Assembly (NCBI GenBank): GCA_965112735.1
Contig: OZ218962.1
Coordinates: 3,100,001 to 3,164,000 of the forward strand
Direction of reading: 5' to 3'
Length of the DNA: 64,000 nt
From: Phaeosaccion multiseriatum
Taxonomy: Eukaryota > Ochrophyta, other classes
Shown: in pieces, positions 32,863 to 43,380 of the stretch
How the letters are laid out: the number at the start of each line of letters is the position of its first letter
How positions within the stretch are numbered: the stretch's first letter is position 1
Notes under the pieces: generated by a model
Told to the model about the DNA's origin: nothing
What the model saw: only the letters and a program-made list of their open reading frames with translations
Databases searched by the model: none
Translations under genes and position numbers: made by a program

Positions 32863-35800
32863 ATCACCAACTGCCGTTCCTGGTTGCCCCCTCCCGTCCG
32901 CTGCCATCCGCCCGAAGCCCTCCTCTTCCGAGCAGCCCCCTTCCCCTGCCTGCCCATACGCCTCTAAGTGTACGCCCTCCGCCTCCCTCCGCTGCGCGAA
33001 TGTCTGCAGCTTCAGCAGGACCGCCTCCACATCCCTTCCCTCCCTACTGGGGTCACCGCTCGGCCCCCAACCTTGCTGCTGCTGTACCGCTGACTGCTGC
33101 TGCTGCTGCTGTACCACCAACTGCTGTACCGCCAACTGCTGCTGCTCCTGCTGCTTCTGTATCACCACCTGCTGTGCGATGAGGAGAGCCGTCGCAAACG
33201 CCTCCTCGTCCATCATCCCCTCCTCCCCCCCCTCTCCCTCCTTCCGCTGTATCACCAACTGCTGCTGCTGCTGTTGTGTCTTTCGGCGGTGCAGAGAGAG
33301 CGTCTCCGAGAAGAGGGTTTCCGCATCCGGCACTGTGAAGCCCCCCGAGGGGGACGTATCCAGGCCCGCCGGAGGAGAGGGGCTGAGCAGCGCCGCGTCT
33401 GCACACGCACGCACAAAGGCACGCTTCGACACGCCCCTCCTCTCGCTCTCACAGATGGCGGAGGAGTACAACGCGAACACCGCACTGGCGTCCACCTTAG
33501 CGCTGCCAGTCTCAGGTTCAGTTTGAGTTTGAGATTGAGATTGAGACGGAGTTTCAGTGCCCGGTTCAGACTGTCTCCACGCGGGGGCAGCTCCAGAGGA
33601 GGAGGTGGTGGTGGTGGTGGAAGACGATGATGATGATGAGGAGGAGGAGGAGGAGGAGGAAGAGGCAGCAGATGCTACTTCACCCTTCGCTACTTCGCCC
33701 TCCGAATGCCCCGCCGCGGAAGCCCGACGACTGTGCACATGGACTGCCATCTTCGTGGCCGCGCCCGAAGCGGACGACGACGACGAGGAGGAGGAGGAGG
33801 AGGAGGAGGAGGGAAGGAGGGAGGGGGAGGATGAGGAGGAGGAGGAGCAGGATGGAATGGAGGAGGTGGAGGCTTTCCGGCTAGGAAGGGGGCCCTGCTG
33901 CTGCTGCTGCTGCTGCAACTGCTGCGACTGCTGCATCACCAACTGCTGTTGTTGCTGCTGTACCGCCAACGGCTGCTGCTGCTGCTGTATTACCAACTGC
34001 TGCTGCTGCTCGCGCTCCTGGAGCGGCACTGACTGAGCACTCGCCAACAGGCGCTAGAACACAAGGGGGAGGAGGGGAGTGCGAGTTTCAGTGGCAGTGT
34101 CAGTGTCAGCGTCAGCGTCAGCGTCAGTAAGTTGTCAATTCTTCCAACTCCTCTCCCCACCCCCCTTTCACCTGCTAACTCACAACCCCATCCACCCACC
34201 CACCCACCCCCTCACTTTCCCACCCCCGTCTGTCCTGCCAGCCACTCACAATGATGCTCTTCCTCCGTTGTTGTCTCTCCGAGTCCGTTCCGGTGCTGCT
34301 GCCCCAGGGGGTGCTGCTGCCCCAGGGGGTGCTGCTGCCCCAGGGGGTGCTGCTGCCCCAGGGGGATGGATCGACGTGCCCCGGGGCGCTGCTCCTCCGC
34401 CCCCCCTGGGACAGGCGGAAGAGGGGCGCAGAAGCTGAAACTGAAAGTGTCGCAGCTGCCGAGAACGGAGAGGGTTGCTCCAGGGGGGGCATTCTCTGCG
34501 TCGTGTCAGCCCCGTCAGCACCGTCAGCACCGCTCCTCGGCGGTGCGGTCTTTGTTTGTGCCTCCTCCTGGCGTTGCTGCTGCTGCTGCTGCTGCTGCAT
34601 TCCCAACTGCTGCTGTATCGCCAGCTGCTGCTGATGCTGCTGCTCTCCCTCAACCCCTCGCTTGTCCCCTTGTTCCTTCTCTTGCTGCTGTTCCACCAAC
34701 GGCTGCGCCACACAGTCGCTGCGAAACACCGCACCGTGGGGGTCCATGGCCCGAAACAGAGAGCGGACCGCGCTCGGACCAAGCCTCGCCATCTCCTTCG
34801 GAGGAAGACATGCAAAGTCCGCCAGACTTGTGTTCAGAGCCGGTCCATGGTGCTGTCCATGGTGCTGCCCATGGTGCCGCCCATGGTGCTGCCCATGGTG
34901 TTGTCCAAACTGCTGGAGAGAGTGGTGCTGCAGGTTGTTTCTTGAGCCCAAGCTCGTGACTGAGTTGGAGTGTAAGTTGGCGTGGGATGACCGCAAAGGG
35001 TTCAAAGGGTTCCACGTCACAGACGACACCGCGCTGCTGCACACAGAGGAGGCGCAGGAGGACCCCGCCACTGCCCCCGCCACAGAAACCCCTCCAGACC
35101 TCGCAGAAACCGCAGAGACGGGCCTGGAGAGGGGCTGTTTCGGGGGCGCGAGGGCGGTTTCAGTCTCAGCTGCGTGGCCCTGCCGCCACTCGCGCAGCAC
35201 GGCGCAGGCGTAGAGCGCCTCGAGGAAGTGGGAGAAGGAAAGTGGGGGGCAGGGGGATGCCCAATCAGGCCCACTTGGCCCTCCTCCGTCGCCGTTCTCG
35301 CTTCCCAGGGAGGACAGGGAGGCATCCCGACCTAGCACCTGATGGCAGGGAAGGAAGGAAGGAAGGCAGGCAGGCAGGCAGGCAGGAAGGGGGGAAGGAA
35401 GGAAGGAAGGAAGGAAGGAAGGAAGGACGGAAGGAAGGAAGGAAGGAAGGAAGGAAGGAAGGAAGGAAGGAAGGGAGGAAGGAAGGAAGGACGGAAGGAA
35501 GGAAGGAAGGAAGGAAGGAAGGAAGGAAGGAAGGAAGGAAGGAAGGAAGGAAGGAAGGAAGGAAGGAAGGAAGGAAGGAAGGAAGGAAGGAAGGAAGGAA
35601 GGAAGCAAGGAAGGAAGGAAGGAAGGAAGGAAGGAAGGCAGGCAGGAAGGCAGGCAGGAAGGCAGGAAGGCAGGAAGGAAGGAAGGGCATTTGTGTGAGC
35701 ACGAATGTGAGTGAGTGAATGCGTGCGGTGGCAGCGGAGGATGAATCGGCCAATGAAAGAATGCCGGCACTGGGTCAGTGGAGAGGAGTCGTAACGGCCG

Positions 35801-38389
35801 TCGCTCGCCTCAAGGGCACCCATCCACCCGAGAACCCCCACTCACTCCACTCAACGCAAAGATTGGGAGTCCTCCCGGGCACCCCCCCCCAATTGCACTG
35901 ACCTGTCCGCAGAGGGCCAGGGCATCTCGGGAGCGCAGCAGCGGCGAGGGCAGCAGCGAAAAGTCCGTCAACAGCTGCACGAACGCGGCCGGCTGACGCG
36001 CGGAGGGAGGGGGGGGGGGGACGAGGGGTGTAAGTAAGCCTACGTAAGCTTACGTACGTGAGGTACATGCCGAGCATAGACGAACAGGGCCTCTGCAGGA
36101 CAGACTGTGACCGATGGCAGTCAATGATGCTTGAGTCACGCATATCGCTTCGTCTGCCAAAGAGCAGACATGCATCAAACACCAACCAAGCAACCATCTT
36201 CTGCCAGGAGGGGAAGCGGCTCGCTGACTCACTAACCTGGAGGGCTTTGGGCTGCTGCTGCTGCTGCTGCTGCTGCTGTATCACCAACGGCTGTACCTCC
36301 GTCGAGTATAGAGCGAACATGTGCTCCAGGGAAATCTTGAAGGGCATTGCGTTGGGCAGGGAGGCGCAGAGAGGGGCAGCAGTTGGTGATACAGCAGCAT
36401 GGGATGTGCCTCTCACTCTCTGCCTTTCTCGCTGAGCCCCTCCCCTCCCTCTTGTTTCCCTCTCTTTCTCTCTGTCTGTCCGCCTCACTCTTCACCCTAC
36501 CCTGCCTCAGGTCTGTCTCTTGTCTTTCCCCTCTCCCCATAGTGTGAATGTAACGTGCATATACTCCTACCACACACCATACATACATACATACTCTTAC
36601 ATAACGTCTAACGTACCCTGTGTGGCCGCAGCAGATCGACAACCTCCGGCTGCAGCAGGCCCACCAGCAGGGCACACGACGGAGCCCTCCCCTGCCCATA
36701 CACCCCTGCCTGCCCAGGCGCCTGCCCCTGCCCGCCCATATGCCTGGCCTGGCTGAAGCGCACCCCCCACATTGGGAGCAAGTGGCGCTTGAACAAGGCC
36801 CGCAGCGCCCAGTCAGGCTCTCTGTGACTCTCTGCCTGCGGCTGTACCACCAACTGCCGCCCCTCCTGCAGGTCTGCCAGGGCTAGCAGCGCGCGGTGGA
36901 ATGCCTCGAGGCCGAACAGCACGGGCTGGGCGGACTGCCTGCTACCGCTGCCGCTGCTGCTACCACCGAAGCTGGCAGCACTTCCACCTCGGACAGCAAA
37001 GCTGCCACTATCTAGGGCAAGCCCCCCCTCTACACTTGAGCCACTCGTGTTGGTGGTACAGTAGGTGCCATCTGTGGCGGAGGCGTGGCGGCGGAAGGCG
37101 TCAAGCACTTCAAAGAGCTGCAAGCCGTGCGCGGGACTGGAGCTGCTGGATGACCAACTGCCATGGCTGGTGCTGAAGCTGTCCAACAGACCGGCGTCCC
37201 TGCACATCCACATGAGCTGAGGAGCGTCAAGAGCGGTGCCGAGGGTGCCGAGGGAGGCATCGCTGCGACTGCGGCCCCTCTTCTGTGCTCCCGAGGCTGC
37301 GAGAAGGTGCTGCAGTTGACCCTCCGCAAGGCGCTCCAGCAGAGCCGCAAGGGCGAGCGGCTGAGGGAGGGGAAGAGGTGGATGAGTGGGTGGGTGGATG
37401 GGTGGGTGGGTGGATGGGTGGGTGGTTGGTTGGTTGGTTGGTTGGTTGGTTGGTTGGTATGGGCGAAATGGTCACTCGCTTGGTCGGCTGACCTGAGCTG
37501 CCTCCACCGTGGGCTGACCGAAGAAGGAGAGGGCGAGCAGGCCCAGGAAGTCCAGGAACTCGCTGAAGGACAGCCTCTCGTGTACCACCAACTGCTCAGC
37601 GTGGCCGCCTTGCCCTCCCCCTCGATTCGGAAACCCTCCCCCGCTGCGAGTTTTAGGGTTCTCCTGCTGCTGCAGCGCATCCACCGCAGAAGCGTTCGTG
37701 CCTGGAGATTGGGGGGGGTGGCCGTGGATGAGTGGACGAGGGGGATGGCAGTGCATGGCAGGATGAAGCCACACTCTCTCCCTCCCTCTTACCATTGAGC
37801 TTGGCTGCGAGGAATAGCGCAGAGGCGTTCACCGCCGTGAGCACCTGTTTAACGTTTGGGGCAAAACGTAGTATGACAGTGATTGATAACACCTGTTAGC
37901 GACAGAGGTAGGGCCTTGACCGTCGAGACATTCGAGCTGCGCTGCTTGCTTACCTGCGGGCAGATGTGCAGCTCTCTGAGCAGGAGCAGCACCGCAGGCA
38001 GCCCCACCGTCCCGTTGAGCTCCTCTGCCAGCAGCCACAGACGCGCATACCCCCTACTCCAGGCTATGCCCCCTCTTCCGCTGCTGCTGCTGCCCATGTA
38101 ACTGCTGCTGCTCACGTAGCTGCTGCTGCTACCCATATGACTGCCGCTGGCCCTGCCGTAAGCAGCGTCCCCGCCGCGGAGGAGGGCGAGCACTTCTCTG
38201 TGGAGGCGCTGTAGCTGCGGAGATGCCCCGGGGGGGCTGAGGAGGGGTGGGGAGGACGAGGGGGGGCTTCAGTGAGCGGCGGTGGGAATGCATGGCAGAG
38301 AGAGGAAACACACACACACACATGCACCCACGTACACGCACACGTACATGCACACGCCCACACATGCACACACACACACACACACACTC

Positions 38390-38474
<85 letters not shown>

Positions 38475-40578
38475 CACACGCACATACGCACACACCCTTC
38501 GTTGCTCACGTGTGGTTGGGCGGTCTGTAGCACGCTGCGAAGAGGCTCTGCAACTGCTCCTTGTGCCGCTCCAGTAGCGCCATGCAGGCTGGGGATGGCA
38601 GCGGATGGATGGATAGAGGTGTACGGGCAAGCAACGCGGGGACGGGGGTGGAAAAGACCAAACAAAGAGTCAACCATGTTATCTAGCTTACGGAGAAAGC
38701 ATTTACAAACACACGACACACTGTCATCCACTGCCATCCACAGCCTCAGCCCCTCCCCTGACCTGGATGGTAGAGCGTGTGCGGATGCGCCGTCCACTGA
38801 TACTCCACATGTTGGTTCTCCAGAGCCAGCGCGAAGGGCAGCACTTGCGAGGAGAGCAGGCGATGCATGGCCTCTCTCTGCTGCTTTAGGAGCGCCAGTT
38901 GTGACTCCGCCTCCCTGTGCCCCGCCCCAACACTGCGTTCGTCGCCGCCATCTGTGGTGCTGCCGAATTCCAACAGGTCTGGCACGGAGGAGCAGTGCTT
39001 GACGAAGGCAATGGTGCTGAGTATCTGGTAAAAGGCCTCGTAGCTTAGAGACGTGGGGGGAGGAAGCGCACTGGCCTGGAGACTGGGACCCCCCTCGAGA
39101 CCCCCCTGTTGCTGCTCCTCCTCGAGAATCTGATGCCATTTGTTGTTGCGAAAGAGAACCAACACGTGCGACGCGATGCGGGGAGGTGTGAGAGGGATTG
39201 GGTGGAGGGACCCAACGATGCCAAGCCCGGACACGTACTAGCTGCGGGGATGCCCTACACCGCTGCTCAATGATACGCACTCCCTTCTCTCGTCCCTCCT
39301 GCTCTTCCCTCGTTTGCCCAACCTCCCCCTATGCACAAACCTGTATCACCAACTGGTGCAGCACGAGAGCGTTGATTTTGGTGTCCAGCAGGTCCGCCTC
39401 CCTTGCGAATTGCATGACTCGCTGAGAACGAACGAGAGTTTAGAACAGGGGCGAGGGGGGGGGGTCAGACCTTCTTCTCACTCTCCTTCTTGAGAAGCAA
39501 AGTCTCGTCATAGTCTGCCTGCCTGCCTGCCTGTCTGCCTACCTGCCCAGATACCTGAGTCTCTGACCGAACCGACTCACAGCCTGACAGATGGACTGAC
39601 TGACTCACTCACTGAGTGACTGACTGACTGACTGACTGACTGACGGACTAACTCATAGATGGACTGACTGCCCCACACCGGCCCCGCGAGGCCCTCACCA
39701 CAAGGCCCTTCCCTGCTCACCTCGAAGAGCACTGCCCCTCCTGACACCAGGCTCTGTTGCCGGAAGTACTTGTCGTGCACGTGCAGCAGATGCGTCGCCA
39801 GCTGTTGCAGAGCCTCTCCCTCCGAAGGGACGTGTTGGCTCACCACCCGCTGCGGCTGCTGCAGCTGCTGCTGTATCACTATCTGCTGCGGCTGCCCTCC
39901 CCTCCCCGCCTCGGTCCAGGAGGACCCGCGCGGTACACCCTGCTGCTGCTGGCCCTGCGTCTCCCTCTGGCTAGTGGACAGCAAGGGTGGGTGCTGGCTC
40001 TTCCCTGTGCCTGGTGTCAGGTTCTGGCTCTGCCCCCACGGCCTCTCCTGCTGCTCCCACTGCTGCTGCTCCTGCCTCTCCTGCTGCAGCTCCCGGTCCA
40101 GAGCCTCCACCTCGCGCCGCTGCTCGTCCTGGAACCGCTGCCACTCCTGTCTACGGAGAGTTTCGTGGAGCGACTTCTCTTGTGCTTGCTGCTCCTCTGG
40201 TTGCGCGTATTGCTGCTGCTGCTGGTAGTGGTGGTGGTGCTGCTGCTGCTGCTGCTGCGCCTGTCTCTGCTCCTGCTGTAGCTGCTGTGGTCGTCTCTCC
40301 TCCTGCTGTTGCTCCGGCTGTTTTCGCTGCCTCAGCTGCTGTTTATCGGATCTCTCCTGCCTGGCGTGCCTGGCTCCCCTCAGCATGCCCTCACGGAGCT
40401 CCTGCGTAGAGGGAAATGTGTCCACAGGCCGGGTCGACATTCTTCCCGACCTTCCCGCTACTGCTCGGGAAGAAGAGGAAGGGGAAGGCGTCCAGTACTC
40501 CAGCCCCGCCCCCCCTCCTGTCCTCCTCCTCCGCGACCTGCTCTTGCCTCCCGTCATTGCGAGCATAGAGGTGGCCAT
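26774..40578 (-). CDS. Giant multi-module helical protein, 18 exons, about 3302 residues, function unknown
   Basis: Exons in transcription order: 40578-39721, 39421-39341, 39129-38763, 38588-38510, 38236-37954, 37844-37793, 37701-37493, 37360-36617, 36335-36237, 35992-35903, 35338-34250, 34053-30103, 29979-29409, 29223-28375, 28187-28115, 27788-27638, 27235-26942 and 26842-26774. All 17 junctions keep phase and the total is 9909 bases. The N-terminus is Gln-rich and probably coiled-coil (QEWQRFQDEQRREVEALDRE). Then comes a module used at least five times: a helix such as MFALYSTEVQ, VFALYSSAIC, AFSLYSTVPP or LFECYCPIP; next FVQLLTDFSLL, FVRACADAALL or FKQFIQDFE; then LSFSHFLEALYACAV, VSFAEFVPLLLELAG or LFPDFLECVGRIAGEL. 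The spacing recalls EF-hand-like or p25-alpha helical pairs, but calcium loops are not evident. Exon 12 (3951 bp) carries poly-Gln, poly-Glu and a long poly-Gly run. The protein ends LNRDELLFD. It may be a scaffold; I do not recognise the family. Confidence 0.75.
27896..27984. repeat. (GGGA)n microsatellite
   Basis: About 20 GGGA tetramers lie in the intron between exons 15 and 16 of the giant gene. Confidence 0.95.
31718..31895. repeat. (CCT)n tract coding poly-Gly/Glu
   Basis: An almost uninterrupted CCT run on the plus strand lies inside exon 12 of the giant gene. On the coding strand it reads as a Gly-rich run with Glu and Ala interruptions. Confidence 0.9.
35342..35690. repeat. (GGAA)n microsatellite, about 350 bp
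   Basis: Over 80 GGAA tetramers with a few GGCA and GGAC variants fill the intron between exons 10 and 11 of the giant gene. They end next to the exon-11 acceptor. Confidence 0.95.
38310..38482. repeat. (CA)n microsatellite, about 170 bp
   Basis: A long CA tract with CG and CT interruptions lies in the intron between exons 4 and 5 of the giant gene. Frames through it are artefacts of the repeat. Confidence 0.95.
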
Positions 40579-41479
40579 GTCTTGGGCGGTGTAGTCTCTA
40601 ATTTTAAAGTCTTTCTACCATGGATTGAAAGGTTCTATCGATGATCACCTGTGCCTCTGAACGACATGATGGGGCCACCCCAGCAATGAGGTCTGTAATG
40701 CTGCACGTCACAAACGTCCTCCCTTTTGATAGTTTTTCCCCTCATTTTCTCACGTTACATCCCCCACGAATTGAAACCAAAATTCACCTTGTTGCAGTTG
40801 GGCCTCCTCCCCGCAATCGACTTTTCTTCCGGTGGTCGTCTTTGATCCCCCTTTCCTTTGTTTGATTTGCGTATTAGGGCTCGCCATTCGCCATCCTTGC
40901 TGCTGCTGCTGCTGCCACTGGTCTACGTGCGTGCGCACTGGTTGCCAGTTGCCACCTTATTTCGCTAGTTTACGCAATCTTTGGGAAAGGAAAGGTTTCT
41001 CGAGCCGCAATCACCCAGTCAGTTCTTTGTTTTAAAAAAAAAAAACGAACATTTTTTTCTTCACTTGTCGGCTGTACGATTTTCTCAGGGTATTGAAGGG
41101 TATCGTAACAACTAAATGAGGATGTGCGGCAAAGCCAACACCACACCGTCCGTAAAGCGGTTACACACATGCACAACACCGGCTTCCCCCCATTCTACAT
41201 AAGTGTACGTAGTGTGAAGCGGAGTGAAGGGCGCCGAGCCACTTCCTCCCCCCTCCTTGCCTTGCCTGCTTCTCGGCCCTGAAATCGTGAGCTACTGTAT
41301 CACCAACTGCTGTTGCTGCCGCTGCCGCCCTCTCCACCTGGCCTGTACCACCACCCGCTACCCACGCCTATACACGCATCTGCCTCCACCCCCCCCCCCT
41401 TATCCACACACCTACCCAGTGAGCCTCCCCACCCCCTGACTCAAGCAATTCACCACCTCACCGCCTCACTTGCCTCCTT
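40579..41479. other. Upstream region of giant gene and 3' flank of the Copia-interrupted ORF
   Basis: It should hold the promoter and 5' UTR of the giant gene, and is less GC-rich than most of the window (A- and T-runs near 41033 and 41050). TATCACCAACT occurs at 41298-41308. Its right end (41450-41484) contains the last codons and stop of the minus-strand frame interrupted by the Copia element. Confidence 0.5.
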
Positions 41480-41484
41480 TGCCT

Positions 41485-41640
41485 TGTTGAGATAAATCGA
41501 TGTCGACACTAGATATCGATCTCATATCGCTGGTACAAGTCCGTTCACTTCTTCTTCTTTTAGTGTTATGTAGCTAATAAGACGCTTTCCCACACTCGTG
41601 CAAGTTCGTCACCAGTCTCAAGGTGTGAGATATCCCAACA
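41485..41640 (+). repeat. 5' LTR of Copia element
   Basis: 156 bp with TG...CA ends, identical by eye to 44503-44658. Confidence 0.93.
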
Positions 41641-41768
41641 CGACAATTGTCGGTTGAAAGCTAATGCGCATTAGTGCAGCGGTGGACGTAAAGTACGGGA
41701 TGAGTACGGGAAGTTGAAACGGTCGGAGTAGACTTTAGCACTGGTGCGTCTGCCACGCTGCATTGAGT

Positions 41769-43379
41769 ATGGCGGACCGACGAGTGTCTAGAGCTTCGAG
41801 GGAGAAGGCACGTCGTGCGATCAAGGAGCGGTGGCTCCGCGACCAAGAGAGCACGAGACAGGAGGGGGTTTTGAGTGGAAGGCAGGAGGGGCTACGAGCT
41901 GATTCAGCTCCTTCCGTCAGCATCCATTATGACTTGCGTAGGCGGTCAGGTATCGAACACTCAGACCTCTACCTGTGTGGGTTGCGTAGTGCCCAGGTGG
42001 GGCCCGCAACTGAATCCCCCAGGCGGGCAGCAGCGGTGAATCCCTCTGCTCGTAGCGGGAGCGGTGGCAGAGCGTCTACGCCTGCCATGTCTGGACATAG
42101 GTCTGCTGCAGTGGCCAGTAGACCCACGGTGAAGTCCATCAGAGCTTCGAGAGAGGAGTCACGTCGTTGGATCAAAGAGCGGTGGCTCCAGGATCAAGCG
42201 AGCAAGAAACAGGAGGAATTTCTGAGTAGAAGGCAGCAGGAGGAGCTTCGAGTTGATTCAGCTTTGTCCGGCAGCGGCTATGGCTTGCGTATGCGGCCTG
42301 GCCTTGACTACAAGGAACTCCATACACGAGGGTTGCGTAGTGCCCAGGTGGGGCCCGTAACAAACTCCCCCAGTCGGGCAGCAGCAGTGGATACCTCTGC
42401 TCGTAGCGGGAGCGGTGGCAGAGCGTCTACGCCTGCCATGTCTGGACTTAGGTCTGCTGTAGTGGCCAGTAGACCCACGGTGAAGTCCGTTTTGACACAG
42501 TATAGGGAGTTGGACGACGAGTCCCGCTACTCCGTTTTAATGGAGCTGGACGACGAGTCCCTGGACGACGAGTCCCGCTCCTCTATTGCAGCCTTGAAGG
42601 CAGCGTTGGCACGCAATATGAGGGATGCCGACGAGCGCTTCATGGACGCTGCAGAGGCACAAGAGAGCGAGGAGGCACCACCGGTTGTGGAAGCTCCTGC
42701 TCCACGTCGAGGCACTGTGCAAGAAGCCACGAATGAGGAACGGAGTGAGGAGGCACCAGGTTTGGAAGCTCCTGCTCCAGCCCGGAGTGAGGAGGCACCA
42801 GTCATGGAAGCTCCTACTCCAGCCCGGAGTGAGGAGGCACCAGTCATGGAAGCTCCTACTCCAGTTCGTGTGCAAGGCGAGGAATTCACTCAAGGAGTTT
42901 CTGCCGCGAACGATGACGATACCTTCGTCTTGAATGTAGACGGAGAAGGGGTTGAGGAGCCGGTGGTACCCGCACAAGGAGAAGGGGTTGAGGAGCCGGT
43001 GGTGCCCGACCACGAAGCCACGACATGCCCTACTGGGCAGAGCCGGCGACAGGCAGATGCGGTGGTGCGTGAGCAGTCCCAGCAACTATTGCACAAGGAG
43101 GGGTGGAAGCGGTCCCAGCAGCGGCTACACGAACAAGAGGTGGAGCACGAGGGGCCACAGCTACGTCTGAGGCAGGAGGTGAAGGAAGGCACAGGGGTAG
43201 TGGAAGAGACTGCGCCTCAGCGGCTTGGTCAACTATATCCTGGTCGGCTGGCACCAGCTGGTATTGGTACGGAATGGATATGGTTCCATGTGCGCTTCTG
43301 TTTTTGGCTCAGGATGGCGATGCACCTCTTCAAGAGCATGAGGTGGTGTATGTGGAGCAGGACAAGGTCATACACATGA
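41769..43379 (+). CDS. Copia internal ORF1, unknown protein with duplicated module
   Basis: The first ATG in this frame is at 41769 (MADRRVSRASREKARRAIKE), giving about 536 codons. A block of about 117 residues, from SREKARRAIKERWLRDQ to AVASRPTVKS, occurs twice in tandem (DNA period about 351 bp: 41790-42140 and 42141-42490). A 14-residue acidic repeat (EEAPVMEAPTPARS) follows at about 42750-42870, then a Gln/Glu-rich segment. It does not resemble Copia Gag, protease or integrase. The last 20-25 residues are an out-of-frame reading of an RT remnant, because EHEVVYVEQ, like Copia RT, appears in another frame near 43345. It may be a Gag replacement or a captured host sequence; no function can be assigned. 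Confidence 0.6.
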   Translation: MADRRVSRASREKARRAIKERWLRDQESTRQEGVLSGRQEGLRADSAPSVSIHYDLRRRSGIEHSDLYLCGLRSAQVGPATESPRRAAAVNPSARSGSGGRASTPAMSGHRSAAVASRPTVKSIRASREESRRWIKERWLQDQASKKQEEFLSRRQQEELRVDSALSGSGYGLRMRPGLDYKELHTRGLRSAQVGPVTNSPSRAAAVDTSARSGSGGRASTPAMSGLRSAVVASRPTVKSVLTQYRELDDESRYSVLMELDDESLDDESRSSIAALKAALARNMRDADERFMDAAEAQESEEAPPVVEAPAPRRGTVQEATNEERSEEAPGLEAPAPARSEEAPVMEAPTPARSEEAPVMEAPTPVRVQGEEFTQGVSAANDDDTFVLNVDGEGVEEPVVPAQGEGVEEPVVPDHEATTCPTGQSRRQADAVVREQSQQLLHKEGWKRSQQRLHEQEVEHEGPQLRLRQEVKEGTGVVEETAPQRLGQLYPGRLAPAGIGTEWIWFHVRFCFWLRMAMHLFKSMRWCMWSRTRSYT

Positions 43380-43380
43380 G

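Noticed and set aside
35265-35841. Minus-strand FLPSFLPSFLPS and plus-strand KEGRKEGRKEGR proteins
   Set aside because: Pure translations of the (GGAA)n intron.
38247-38530. THTHTHTH and CVCVCVCV frames
   Set aside because: Translations of a (CA)n microsatellite inside an intron of the giant gene.
40630-40690. Weak C/D-box snoRNA-like pattern (CGATGATC ... CTGA)
   Set aside because: Boxes are too close and no terminal stem or guide region is visible.
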